A stretch of 6,787 nucleotides of DNA from Clostridia bacterium (lineage in GTDB: Bacteria > Bacillota > Clostridia > Oscillospirales > Acutalibacteraceae). Location of the stretch: NCBI GenBank assembly GCA_900755995.1, contig CAAEIM010000046.1, positions 1-6,787 on the forward strand, in the 5' to 3' direction. Shown here piece after piece: positions 1 to 5,546 of this stretch (within the stretch, counting starts at the first letter, position 1; every line of letters starts with the position of its first letter). The position numbers and the translations under genes are program-made. Below the pieces are notes generated by a model. The model ran no database searches and had not been told where the DNA came from. It saw only the letters and a list, made by a program, of their open reading frames with translations.

Positions 1-443
1 TCAATTACATCTCTCTTGGCAATATTTACTTGAACAGAACCACTTGAACGTGAGACAATAGCATTGTATCCATCTCTTGACGAAAAGAAATATTTCAAAT
101 ACAAAGGCAATATCTTATTTTTATCTACTCTTAACAATAGAAGTGCTTGACTAATAATTCCCTTGGGGTCGTCATCTCTAATAATAGAAACTTTTCCCAC
201 AGTCCCCGAACAACTAATTATTAGGTCATCGGTATTAACCTGAAATCGTTTCATCTCAACAAATTTTTGCTCATCGATATAATATCTAAAACACCTGCTG
301 TCATAGATGGCGTGTTGTTGTTCATAAACAGGGACACCATTATCTTTCATATCTCCTCTTTTAAGTGCTGAACCAAAGGGACCTCGTATATATCCCTTAT
401 CTACTAAAATGTCAGAAAGCTGTGTTTTGCTCCATTCAGCCAT
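1..443 (-). CDS. hsdS: Second type I restriction specificity subunit HsdS, N-terminal part (runs off window)
   Basis: The reverse strand is open from an ATG at 443 to base 1, giving 147 complete residues starting MAEWSKTQLSDILVDKGYIR. I see features of an HsdS target-recognition domain (TRD): GPFGSALKRGD near residues 23-33, CSGTVGK near 82-88, and SSGSVQVNIAKRDVI at the truncated end, which lines up with NGSVFQNLKTDIV in the first HsdS. Only TRD1 is visible; the central conserved helix should start just beyond base 1. The start is supported by an AGAGAGGAAA ribosome site and lies 13 nt after the recombinase stop, so the two are probably cotranscribed. The TRD is unrelated in sequence to TRD1 of the first hsdS, so it should read a different half-site. 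HsdS pairs with HsdM (and HsdR) and sets DNA target specificity. Whether this copy is full length or a half-gene cassette cannot be seen. DNA here is more A/T rich than hsdM. Confidence 0.88.
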   Translation of the reverse strand, partial: MAEWSKTQLSDILVDKGYIRGPFGSALKRGDMKDNGVPVYEQQHAIYDSRCFRYYIDEQKFVEMKRFQVNTDDLIISCSGTVGKVSIIRDDDPKGIISQALLLLRVDKNKILPLYLKYFFSSRDGYNAIVSRSSGSVQVNIAKRDVI

Positions 444-456
444 AATATTTTCCTCT

Positions 457-1440
457 CTATCCGATGTATTTTCGGTGGGCAATCTTAACATTGCTCTGCT
501 TTACCATTGCATACTGCAAGGTCGTATCTATTTTTCTATGCCCCAAGAGCTGCTGTAACTGCTCAATGGGCATTCCTTTATCTATTGCCATAGTTGCAAG
601 TGTACGCCTGAACTTATGCGGGTGTACCTTGTTAAGTCCTAATTGTTTTCCAAATTCTCTAAGGCGAACCTCAACACCGCCGATTTTCAGCCTTTCGTGA
701 GGCGATTTCAGCGATACAAACAACGCCGGGTTATCGTCGGTTCTGCTGTTTAGGTAGTTCTGCAAATGTATCTTTGTGCGAGCGTCAAAATAGACTACTC
801 GCTCCTTACTGCCTTTACCGAACACGATACATTCTCTCTCATTGAAATCAATATCGTTTCGGTTAAGCAGTACCATTTCGCCGACACGCATACCCGTTGA
901 AGCAAGCATATCAATAATCGCCAAGTCTCGAAGCTCTGAGCAGTTATCCCTCATAAGCTCTAACGCTTCATCGGAGTATGTCTCCTTGATGTTTGTCCCG
1001 GTTTTTACTCTGTGTATGCGTCTTACCGGGCTTTTCAGTATGTAATCCTCGTCCTCTAACCAAGAGAAGAAGCTGGATAGAATACGGCGGATATTGTCTA
1101 TCGTTACCTTGCTTGATTTCTTCTTTTCCTGATATTCCGTCAGGTATCCTCTGATGTCGTCTGTAACAATGTGTTTGACATCTTTTTTGAGTTCACAGAG
1201 CATAGCTTCGATAGTTGCCTTGTAGTATTTAAGAGATTTCTCGGAACAGCCCTCAATTCGTTTTGCCGACAGAAACAGTTCCACATAGTTCTGCTCCGAG
1301 TTATTCTCTTGTTGCTTGTTTTCTGTTACCTCATATTTTGCAAGGGTGTATTTCAACACCTCTTGCAACTTTTCACATTGCGCATTGTTCAAGTACGGTA
1401 ACACTCCTTGAACAACATCTTTGATTAAATCTTGTTTCAC
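457..1440 (-). CDS. Tyrosine recombinase (XerC/D-like) inside the hsd locus
   Basis: A site-specific DNA recombinase. Numbered from an upstream TTG at 1446 (329 aa), it has an N-terminal extension of about 50 residues, a SAM-like core-binding domain (about 52-145), and a catalytic domain (about 155-329). The catalytic set looks complete: Arg187 in TGMRVGE, Lys in GKGSKER (211-216), His277 and Arg280 in HPHKFRR, His303 in LGHRK, and nucleophile Tyr312 in TTLQYA. I prefer the GTG at 1440 (327 aa) because AGGAG lies 8 nt before it but only 2 nt before the TTG. It sits between two hsdS genes on the same strand. In described phase-variable type I loci (for example creX/psrA of Streptococcus pneumoniae) such a recombinase shuffles hsdS target-recognition domains. 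That role is inferred from position and family. It could instead be the integrase of a larger element, but the hsdS-int-hsdS arrangement argues for shuffling. Confidence 0.93.
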   Translation of the reverse strand: MKQDLIKDVVQGVLPYLNNAQCEKLQEVLKYTLAKYEVTENKQQENNSEQNYVELFLSAKRIEGCSEKSLKYYKATIEAMLCELKKDVKHIVTDDIRGYLTEYQEKKKSSKVTIDNIRRILSSFFSWLEDEDYILKSPVRRIHRVKTGTNIKETYSDEALELMRDNCSELRDLAIIDMLASTGMRVGEMVLLNRNDIDFNERECIVFGKGSKERVVYFDARTKIHLQNYLNSRTDDNPALFVSLKSPHERLKIGGVEVRLREFGKQLGLNKVHPHKFRRTLATMAIDKGMPIEQLQQLLGHRKIDTTLQYAMVKQSNVKIAHRKYIG

Positions 1441-1448
1441 AGTCAATT

Positions 1449-1453
1449 CTCCT
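1449..1453 (-). promoter_or_regulatory. Ribosome binding site deciding the recombinase start
   Basis: On the minus strand AGGAG is followed by 8 nt and then GTG (1438-1440). The alternative in-frame TTG at 1444-1446 is only 2 nt from the AGGAG, too close for normal initiation. Confidence 0.7.
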
Positions 1454-1476
1454 TTTTATTCTTAGAGAACGACTAT

Positions 1477-1522
1477 GGGGCGGAAGTCCCCCGATATTAA
1501 CTTCCGCCACCCACGGAAGTTA
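1477..1522. repeat. Three-armed dyad repeat (CGGAAGT / ACTTCCG / CGGAAGT) between hsdS and recombinase
   Basis: CGGAAGT occurs at 1481-1487, inverted at 1500-1506, and again direct at 1514-1520. The second and third arms form a perfect 9-bp inverted repeat, TAACTTCCG (1498-1506) and CGGAAGTTA (1514-1522), with a 7-bp centre. The first and second arms form a 9-bp inverted repeat, GGCGGAAGT (1479-1487) and ACTTCCGCC (1500-1508), with a 12-bp centre. The middle arm can therefore pair with either neighbour. No T-run follows on either strand, so it is not a typical terminator. It fills much of the 111-117 bp gap between hsdS and the recombinase. The 9-7-9 geometry resembles a tyrosine-recombinase core site (arms around a 6-8 bp spacer), but it could also be alternative mRNA hairpins controlling recombinase expression. 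Both readings are inference. Confidence 0.7.
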
Positions 1523-1557
1523 TGGGTATGTTATATGCTAAACAATAATTTAGTGGC

Positions 1558-2709
1558 TTAAATGTCGATGTCGGAAACATCAAGCTCGCCGGACATAAGT
1601 TGCGGCAATAACGAATCACGAAGTTGCTCTAAGCGACAGATTTCATCGTAATTATTGCGAATAGCGGCATCCATTGGAGAGACTAATGCCTCAAATTCAT
1701 CAAGCTTTTCACTTGACGGTATAAGGATAGGCATTTCGTTCAGCGAATTTCTGTTAATTGAGCCAAACACAGTACCCTCTCCATTAAAAACATCTAACTG
1801 CTTTTTAAGAGAAAACATTGTGTATAACACAAATGATTGATGATTATTCTTGGAATGAATAGCCGCAAGTCCTCGACCGATACAACAATCGGTATGAGCC
1901 ACATTAAGGTCGCCTACCGGCGCTCGAACGCTCATCAAAGTATCATTTGACCGTGCCATTCGTTTAGGTTCAGTGGTGTATAGACGAACTGACGGAAATC
2001 TAAATCCAAATTCCGCACGACCTTGAAAGAAAATTGTGCCAGTTCCGTCCTCGTTATAGCTACTGCCACTTGGCGACTGACCCATTGTAATATCAGCAAT
2101 ATCACTTAAAGTGCCTTCTGCCCAATTAGAACGAGCATTATCTATGAACATTTGCTGATAGATTGCCTGAGCTTGCTGCTCTAAATTATTGTTTATAGCA
2201 TTGTTAAGTTCGATTTTCTCGTCAATCTGCGATAGTATTTCTACAATTTTCTTCTGTGTTTCAATGCAGGGAATGTCAATATCAAAATCTTTTACAATAT
2301 CCGTTTTTAGATTTTGAAAAACGCTGCCATTCGCTTGATTCACAAGCGTGCGGCGAATGTCTATGAACTTATAGTAAAGGAAATCTCTTGTAATGCCCCT
2401 GTAATTTGAAAACACTAACCATCCATCGTGAACACACGCAGTAATCTTCATTATTTTTGGTAATCCCGGTGTGGCGCTGTTTGATACTATCAATGTTTCA
2501 GGAGCCACTTTAACAGATTTAGTCACCCCGTCTTCTATAATAAATTCGTTTGTTTTCCATATATATCGAGAAGTATCAGAAGTTGCATCAGCAATTTTGA
2601 CCCAAGGCATACCTTCAGTTGCAAGAAATTTATGTATTGGTCTTGGCGATGAACCTCTCCTTATATCTACCACTTCACCAATTTTCTTGGTCTGCCATTC
2701 AGATTTCAT
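1558..2709 (-). CDS. hsdS: Type I restriction specificity subunit HsdS (complete, two TRDs)
   Basis: DNA-specificity subunit of a type I RM complex; two copies of HsdM dock on it to methylate a bipartite target. It has 383 residues from the ATG at 2709, near the usual 380-450. The layout is the family one: TRD1 (about 1-145), the central conserved helical region (about 146-190, including ETQKKIVEILSQIDEKIEL), TRD2 (about 195-335, including SDIADITMGQSPSGSSYNE and LMSVRAPVGDLN), and a C-terminal conserved helix (about 336-383, including EQLRDSLLPQLMSGEL). The two conserved segments resemble each other, the expected internal pseudo-repeat. The start overlaps the hsdM stop by 11 nt, so translation is probably coupled. 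A longer frame up to 2766 lies inside hsdM and its extra residues do not look like HsdS. The target sequence cannot be read from this. Confidence 0.94.
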   Translation of the reverse strand: MKSEWQTKKIGEVVDIRRGSSPRPIHKFLATEGMPWVKIADATSDTSRYIWKTNEFIIEDGVTKSVKVAPETLIVSNSATPGLPKIMKITACVHDGWLVFSNYRGITRDFLYYKFIDIRRTLVNQANGSVFQNLKTDIVKDFDIDIPCIETQKKIVEILSQIDEKIELNNAINNNLEQQAQAIYQQMFIDNARSNWAEGTLSDIADITMGQSPSGSSYNEDGTGTIFFQGRAEFGFRFPSVRLYTTEPKRMARSNDTLMSVRAPVGDLNVAHTDCCIGRGLAAIHSKNNHQSFVLYTMFSLKKQLDVFNGEGTVFGSINRNSLNEMPILIPSSEKLDEFEALVSPMDAAIRNNYDEICRLEQLRDSLLPQLMSGELDVSDIDI

Positions 2710-4204
2710 ACCCAATCGCCCCCAGTTTCTTACGGATTTCGTCCTCCAACTCGTGAGACTTTGCAAACATATCTGAAAGTTCGGAAGTAAGGCGTGTCAT
2801 TTTTTCTTCAAAGGGTTCGCCGTCGTCCTCGACTTCTTCAATTCCTACATATCTGCCCGGAGTGAGGATAAAGTCTTGCTTTTCAATTTCCTGCAAATCG
2901 GCAACGGCGCAGAAGCCTTTTACATCTTCAAGCGTTCCTTCTTGGAAAGCGGTAAATGTATCTGCTAACTTCTGAATATCGTCGTCGGTAAAATCTCTGT
3001 GCTTACGGTCAACCATATAACCCATTTTACGAGCGTCAATAAACAAGGTTTTGCCTTTTTGCTTCTTATTTTTTGTGATAAACCAAAGGGTAACAGGAAT
3101 AGTAACGCTGTAAAAGAGCTGAGTTGGCAGAGCAACAATACCTTCTACAAGGTCAGCCTGAATGATATTCTTTCTGATTTCGCCCTCGCCACTTGACTGA
3201 GAGGACAAAGCACCGTTTGCAAGCACAAGACCGATTTTTCCGTTAGGTGCAAGGTGGTGTATCATATGCTGAATCCACGCATAGTTGGCATTGCCGGCAG
3301 GCGGTGTGCCGTACTTCCAACGGACATCGTCTTTGAGCTTTTCCTGTCCCCAGTTGGAAAGATTGAAAGGCGGATTTGCCATAATAAAGTCGGCTTTCAA
3401 GGTCTTGTGTAGGTCATTGAAAAATGTATCTGCCTGATACGGACCGAAATCGGCATCAATACCTCGAATAGCCATATTCATTTTTGCCATTTTCCAAGTG
3501 TCGGCATTGGACTCCTGACCGTAAACGGCGATTTCGCCACGCTTACCGCTGTGAGCCTGAATGAACTTTGCACTCTGTACGAACATACCGCCCGAACCGC
3601 AGCAAGGGTCATATACACGGCAGTTCTTGAACGGTTTTAAGATAGCAACGATTGTTTTAACAATACTTGCAGGAGTGTAGAACTCGCCACCCTTAACACC
3701 TTCGTAAGCGGCGAACTGCTGAATACAATACTCATAAGTTCTGCCGAGCAGGTCTTTGCTTTCCTCGGTGTCGCCCATATCCATATTAGTGAACAGGTCA
3801 ACAACATCGCCCAAAACACGCTTGTCCAAATCGGGGCTTGCGTAATTCTTAGGCAATACATTTTTAAGAGTTGTATTTTCTTTTTCAATGGCTCTCATAG
3901 CGTCGTCAATAACCGTACCGATTTCAGGAGTGTGAGCAGATGAAGCTATTTTGCTCCAACGAGCGTCCTCCGGCACAAAGAAAATATTATCCTCCACATA
4001 AGCGTCTCTGTCATCTTCAAAGCCGTCGCCTTCTGCAACAAGCTGCTGATAGCGTTTTTCAAAAGCACTTGAAATGTAACGCAGGAAAATAAGACCTACG
4101 ATAACCTTTCTGTATTCTGCTGCGGGGATATGTCCCCAAAGGACACACGCTGCGTCCCAAATCTGTTTTTCAAAGCCGATATTGGCGTTATTTCCGTTAG
4201 CCAT
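2699..4204 (-). CDS. hsdM: Type I restriction-modification methyltransferase subunit HsdM
   Basis: N6-adenine DNA methyltransferase subunit of a type I RM system, using S-adenosylmethionine. It has 501 residues, typical for the family. The N-terminal helical HsdM_N domain covers about 8-135 (FEKQIWDAACVLWG, YRKVIVGLIFLRYIS). The catalytic N6-MTase domain covers about 148-440: GGEFYTP (172-178, motif X type), the SAM-binding motif DPCCGSGG (199-206), and the catalytic motif NPPF (277-280). The C-terminal part (about 440-500) holds LTPGRYVG and a charged helix that usually contacts HsdS. All key motifs look intact. The start is backed by AAGGA 9 nt before the ATG. It is first in the hsdM-hsdS-recombinase-hsdS run and follows a small XRE regulator. 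Its DNA is clearly richer in G/C than the hsdS genes, a common pattern since hsdM is conserved while TRDs are exchanged. Confidence 0.97.
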   Translation of the reverse strand: MANGNNANIGFEKQIWDAACVLWGHIPAAEYRKVIVGLIFLRYISSAFEKRYQQLVAEGDGFEDDRDAYVEDNIFFVPEDARWSKIASSAHTPEIGTVIDDAMRAIEKENTTLKNVLPKNYASPDLDKRVLGDVVDLFTNMDMGDTEESKDLLGRTYEYCIQQFAAYEGVKGGEFYTPASIVKTIVAILKPFKNCRVYDPCCGSGGMFVQSAKFIQAHSGKRGEIAVYGQESNADTWKMAKMNMAIRGIDADFGPYQADTFFNDLHKTLKADFIMANPPFNLSNWGQEKLKDDVRWKYGTPPAGNANYAWIQHMIHHLAPNGKIGLVLANGALSSQSSGEGEIRKNIIQADLVEGIVALPTQLFYSVTIPVTLWFITKNKKQKGKTLFIDARKMGYMVDRKHRDFTDDDIQKLADTFTAFQEGTLEDVKGFCAVADLQEIEKQDFILTPGRYVGIEEVEDDGEPFEEKMTRLTSELSDMFAKSHELEDEIRKKLGAIGYEI

Positions 4205-4273
4205 AGAAATATGTCCTTTCTTCTTTATAGTATCATAATAGCGAATACGATTACTTATTTCTATCCATTCTGC

Positions 4274-4302
4274 ATTATATCAAAGCTACTGTCCTATAAA
4301 AC
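4274..4302 (-). promoter_or_regulatory. Candidate hsdM promoter
   Basis: On the minus strand a perfect TATAAT (4274-4279) precedes the hsdM ATG by about 70 nt. The -35 region at 17 bp spacing is GTTTTA, a weak match, so it may need help or give low-level expression. The likely 5' leader is about 60 nt. Confidence 0.5.
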
Positions 4303-4306
4303 GGAC
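4291..4306. repeat. Small inverted repeat GTCC-N8-GGAC at the hsdM promoter
   Basis: GTCC (4291-4294) and GGAC (4303-4306) form a 4-bp dyad lying across the expected -35 position of hsdM and starting 1-2 nt after the upstream XRE gene stop. It could be an operator for that regulator or chance; the arms are short. Confidence 0.3.
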
Positions 4307-4307
4307 T

Positions 4308-4520
4308 TTACTCTTTATCTTCGGGTAGAACCTCCATAATATCATCAACAGTACAGTTCAAAGCTCTGCATATCTTGGCAAGAGTATCCGTTGTTACTGC
4401 TTCGTCATTACCAAGCTTTCGCATTGTGTACTTTGTAAGCTCTGCTGTTTCCTGTAAATCTTTCTTTTTCATATCCCTGTCCAGCAGTATATGCCACAGT
4501 TTTTTATATGTAACCGCCAT
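4308..4520 (-). CDS. Small XRE-family regulator (Cro/C1 type) upstream of the RM operon
   Basis: A 70-residue DNA-binding protein that is essentially one helix-turn-helix domain: MAVTYKKLWHILLDRDMKKK, then the helix pair DLQETAELTKYTMRKLGND (21-39), then TTDTLAKICRALNCTVDDIM (43-62). This is the compact XRE/HTH_26 type often found next to clostridial RM genes. The ATG at 4520 is chosen because GGAAGG lies 8-13 nt upstream. A longer frame to an ATG at 4574 is excluded because that ATG overlaps the -10 box of the gene's own promoter. Inferred role: timing or level control of the hsd genes, in the manner of a controller protein, although type I systems usually lack one. It is isolated from upstream genes by a terminator and reads toward hsdM with a 103-nt gap. 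Confidence 0.88.
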   Translation of the reverse strand: MAVTYKKLWHILLDRDMKKKDLQETAELTKYTMRKLGNDEAVTTDTLAKICRALNCTVDDIMEVLPEDKE

Positions 4521-4572
4521 ATATTTACTTCCTTTCCAAGAATTCAAACAAGAATAAAATAACTCATTAAAC

Positions 4573-4601
4573 ATTATAGCATAAACGGCTCAAACTTTCA
4601 A
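4573..4601 (-). promoter_or_regulatory. Strong SigA promoter for the small XRE regulator
   Basis: On the minus strand TTGAAA (4596-4601), a 17-bp spacer, and an extended -10, TGCTATAAT (TATAAT at 4573-4578). It is the best promoter in the window. Transcription should start near 4566, about 45 nt before the ATG at 4520. Confidence 0.85.
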
Positions 4602-4619
4602 TATAAATACTGCTATTTC

Positions 4620-4631
4620 GCACTTTTGTGC
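4620..4631. repeat. Short palindrome GCACTTTTGTGC upstream of the XRE promoter
   Basis: GCAC and GTGC arms of 4 bp around TTTT, about 20 bp upstream of the -35 box of the small XRE gene. A T-run follows on the plus strand, but no plus-strand gene ends here. It may be a regulator site or chance. Confidence 0.25.
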
Positions 4632-4664
4632 TTTTTGGCATTCTCAAAACCAACTATTCGTTAT

Positions 4665-4691
4665 ACAAAAATAGAGGTGCAGAAGCACCTC
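4665..4691 (-). terminator. Rho-independent terminator of the 71-aa protein gene
   Basis: GAGGTGC (4674-4680) and GCACCTC (4685-4691) make a perfect 7-bp stem with a 4-nt loop. On the minus strand it is followed by TATTTTTGT. The stem overlaps the stop codon of the gene at 4690, so the gene and terminator share bases. Confidence 0.78.
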
Positions 4692-4905
4692 AACTACACA
4701 TCCGCTCATTAACTTTTTTAGCAATCAAAGCTATAACGGTTTCCGCCGATGGAGTTTGTCCATCGGGCGCAACTTCTTTCCAAAATTGTTGAGCTTCCGG
4801 CTGCCTGCTTTTCATTGCTTCCTTAATTGCTTTTTGGATTTCGCTTTCAACCTCATCTCTTGTAACACTGTTCTTTTCAGCAACTTTTTCTAAAATGTCT
4901 TTCAT
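4690..4905 (-). CDS. Small helical protein of unknown function (possibly Spo0A C-terminal-like fold)
   Basis: A 71-residue, charged, mostly helical protein starting MKDILEKVAEKNSVTRDEVE and including EIQKAIKEAMKSR and TPSAETVIALIAKKVNERM. There is no signal peptide, membrane segment or catalytic motif. Segments such as NSVTRDEVESEIQKAIKEA and the IAKKV end recall short Firmicute proteins sometimes annotated as carrying a Spo0A C-terminal-like domain; this is recall and weak. The ATG at 4905 is preferred over the one at 4914 because GGAGG is 9 nt upstream of it but directly abuts the 4914 ATG. It has its own promoter, an operator-like site shared with the neighbouring XRE and SLOG genes, and its own terminator. 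A regulatory or antirepressor role is conceivable but not shown. Confidence 0.72.
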   Translation of the reverse strand: MKDILEKVAEKNSVTRDEVESEIQKAIKEAMKSRQPEAQQFWKEVAPDGQTPSAETVIALIAKKVNERMCS

Positions 4906-4914
4906 TTTTATCAT

Positions 4915-4919
4915 CCTCC
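4915..4919 (-). promoter_or_regulatory. Ribosome binding site deciding the start of the 71-aa protein
   Basis: GGAGG on the minus strand lies 9 nt before the ATG at 4905. It directly abuts the in-frame ATG at 4914, which is too close to be used from it. Confidence 0.7.
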
Positions 4920-4939
4920 GTGATTATTAGTTGTTGTCT

Positions 4940-4954
4940 ATCACTTGTAGTTAT
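4940..4954. promoter_or_regulatory. Candidate XRE operator, site 3
   Basis: On the minus strand ATAACTACAAGTGAT contains ACTAnnAGTGAT and matches the symmetric consensus ATCACTAATAGTGAT at 12 of 15 positions (read on plus as ATCACTTGTAGTTAT). It overlaps the -10 box and the expected start point of the promoter for the 71-aa protein, the same geometry as site 1. Confidence 0.55.
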
Positions 4955-4979
4955 AGTTATAACACAATGTAATTGTCGA
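4950..4979 (-). promoter_or_regulatory. Candidate promoter for the 71-aa protein gene
   Basis: On the minus strand TCGACA (4974-4979, 5 of 6 to TTGACA), an 18-bp spacer, and TATAAC (4950-4955). A second TATAAC at 4956-4961 would give a 12-bp spacer and is less likely. Transcription should start near 4943. Confidence 0.5.
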
Positions 4980-5023
4980 AGTCCCGCAATCTGTGTCGAT
5001 TATGTAGATTTTTTACACGAAAT

Positions 5024-5051
5024 AAGAAAAAGCCCGCCGATAACGGCGAGC
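5024..5051 (-). terminator. Rho-independent terminator of the SinR/CI-type regulator gene
   Basis: On the minus strand GCTCGCCG, loop TTAT, CGGCGGGC (5032-5051), an 8-bp stem with one G-T pair, then TTTTTCTT. It begins 8 nt after the stop of the regulator gene. Confidence 0.88.
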
Positions 5052-5059
5052 CTTGTAAT

Positions 5060-5395
5060 TTACGGAAGTATTTGCTTTGATTGTTTTATGAGCGTATCTA
5101 ACACCTCATAAATTCTATCTCTATCTTCAGGAGTGAGTTTTTCAAGTTTCTCATTCAACATTGAGTTTTTAACAGTGTATCCGGTTTCCAAAACTTCACT
5201 CAAAACCATATCAGCAGATACGCCCAATGCATTGAGTATATTTATGAAAGTTTCAAGGGACGGGATTTTCTCGCCTCTTTCTACCATACCGATATAGTTA
5301 GTAGTCAATCCTGCTTTCTCCGCTAAATCCTCTTGGCGTAATTTTTTCATCAGCCGATATTTTCTGACGTTCTTGCCGATTGTAGCGAGTTTCAT
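5060..5395 (-). CDS. XRE-family transcriptional regulator (SinR/CI type)
   Basis: A 111-residue DNA-binding repressor-like protein. The N-terminal helix-turn-helix (about 4-62) is clear: IGKNVRKYRLMKKLRQEDLA, then EKAGLTTNYIGMVERGEKIP with the recognition helix near 31-40, then SLETFINILNALGVSADMVL. The C-terminal tail ends in a helix, LTPEDRDRIYEVLDTLIKQ (88-106), the usual dimerising tail of this small-regulator group. The ATG at 5395 is backed by AAGGGGG 7 nt upstream. The longer frame to 5461 would start upstream of the promoter's -10 box and its extra residues look non-coding. It is divergent from the SLOG gene, and candidate operator sites lie on its own -10 box, at the SLOG promoter, and at the promoter of the 71-aa protein. 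I infer that it represses itself and both neighbours. Confidence 0.92.
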   Translation of the reverse strand: MKLATIGKNVRKYRLMKKLRQEDLAEKAGLTTNYIGMVERGEKIPSLETFINILNALGVSADMVLSEVLETGYTVKNSMLNEKLEKLTPEDRDRIYEVLDTLIKQSKQILP

Positions 5396-5420
5396 CTCAT
5401 CACCCCCTTGGTATGTTCCT

Positions 5421-5435
5421 ATCACTAATAGTATA
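5421..5435. promoter_or_regulatory. Candidate XRE operator, site 1 (autoregulatory)
   Basis: On the minus strand TATACTATTAGTGAT contains ACTAnnAGTGAT (5421-5432). It overlaps the candidate -10 box (TATACT, 5430-5435) and extends over the expected start point of the regulator's own promoter, the geometry expected for autorepression. Confidence 0.6.
5430..5435 (-). promoter_or_regulatory. Candidate -10 box of the SinR/CI-type regulator gene
   Basis: TATACT on the minus strand, about 35 nt before the ATG at 5395. At 17 bp spacing the -35 region is TGTATG, a poor match, consistent with a weak autoregulated promoter. Confidence 0.45.
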
Positions 5436-5478
5436 GATTGAGTTAGTCCGAACATACACACACCATTTGGAAGTAATA

Positions 5479-5493
5479 ATAACTAATAGTGAT
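5479..5493. promoter_or_regulatory. Candidate XRE operator, site 2 (SLOG promoter)
   Basis: On the plus strand ATAACTAATAGTGAT matches the symmetric 15-mer ATCACTAATAGTGAT at 14 of 15 positions, the best of the three sites. It abuts the -35 region of the divergent SLOG promoter; its centre is 58 bp from that of site 1. Confidence 0.6.
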
Positions 5494-5511
5494 GATTTTT
5501 TAACTTTTTTA

Positions 5512-5520
5512 TGCTATACT
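5512..5520 (+). promoter_or_regulatory. Extended -10 promoter of the SLOG gene
   Basis: TGCTATACT (extended -10, TATACT at 5515-5520) lies about 27 nt before the ATG at 5547. The -35 region near 5492-5497 is poor, but an extended -10 can compensate. The ATG at 5511 lies inside this promoter and so cannot be the start. Confidence 0.6.
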
Positions 5521-5546
5521 GTATTAAACACGGGGGATGGTATAGT

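Noticed and set aside
1477..1522. Dyad repeat as an intrinsic terminator of hsdS
   Set aside because: No T-run follows either stem on either strand, and the recombinase downstream appears to need readthrough.
2101..2112. Near match to the XRE operator (ATCACTTAAAGT)
   Set aside because: It differs at a fixed position and lies deep in hsdS coding sequence with no promoter nearby.
2710..2766. Upstream in-frame start that would lengthen the first HsdS by 19 residues
   Set aside because: It lies within hsdM, and the extra residues do not resemble HsdS N-termini. The ATG at 2709 gives a normal HsdS start and a standard short overlap with hsdM.
3637..3888. Alternative-frame open stretch inside hsdM, and similar antisense open stretches within hsdS, the recombinase and the CHAP frame
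   Set aside because: They lie wholly inside well-supported genes and lack recognisable domains, consistent with shadow frames.
4521..4574. Longer start (ATG at 4574) for the small XRE regulator
   Set aside because: The ATG overlaps the perfect extended -10 box, so it would lie upstream of the transcript start; the ATG at 4520 has a good ribosome site.
5062..5069. ACGGAAGT copy matching an arm of the hsdS-recombinase dyad
   Set aside because: It is a single short arm inside the XRE coding end without an inverted partner, so probably chance.
5396..5461. Longer start for the SinR/CI-type regulator
   Set aside because: It begins upstream of the -10 box and crosses the operator-like site; the ATG at 5395 has a strong ribosome site and a family-typical N-terminus.
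5511..5546. Longer start (ATG at 5511) for the SLOG protein
   Set aside because: The ATG is part of the extended -10 promoter element; the ATG at 5547 follows a GGGGG ribosome site.
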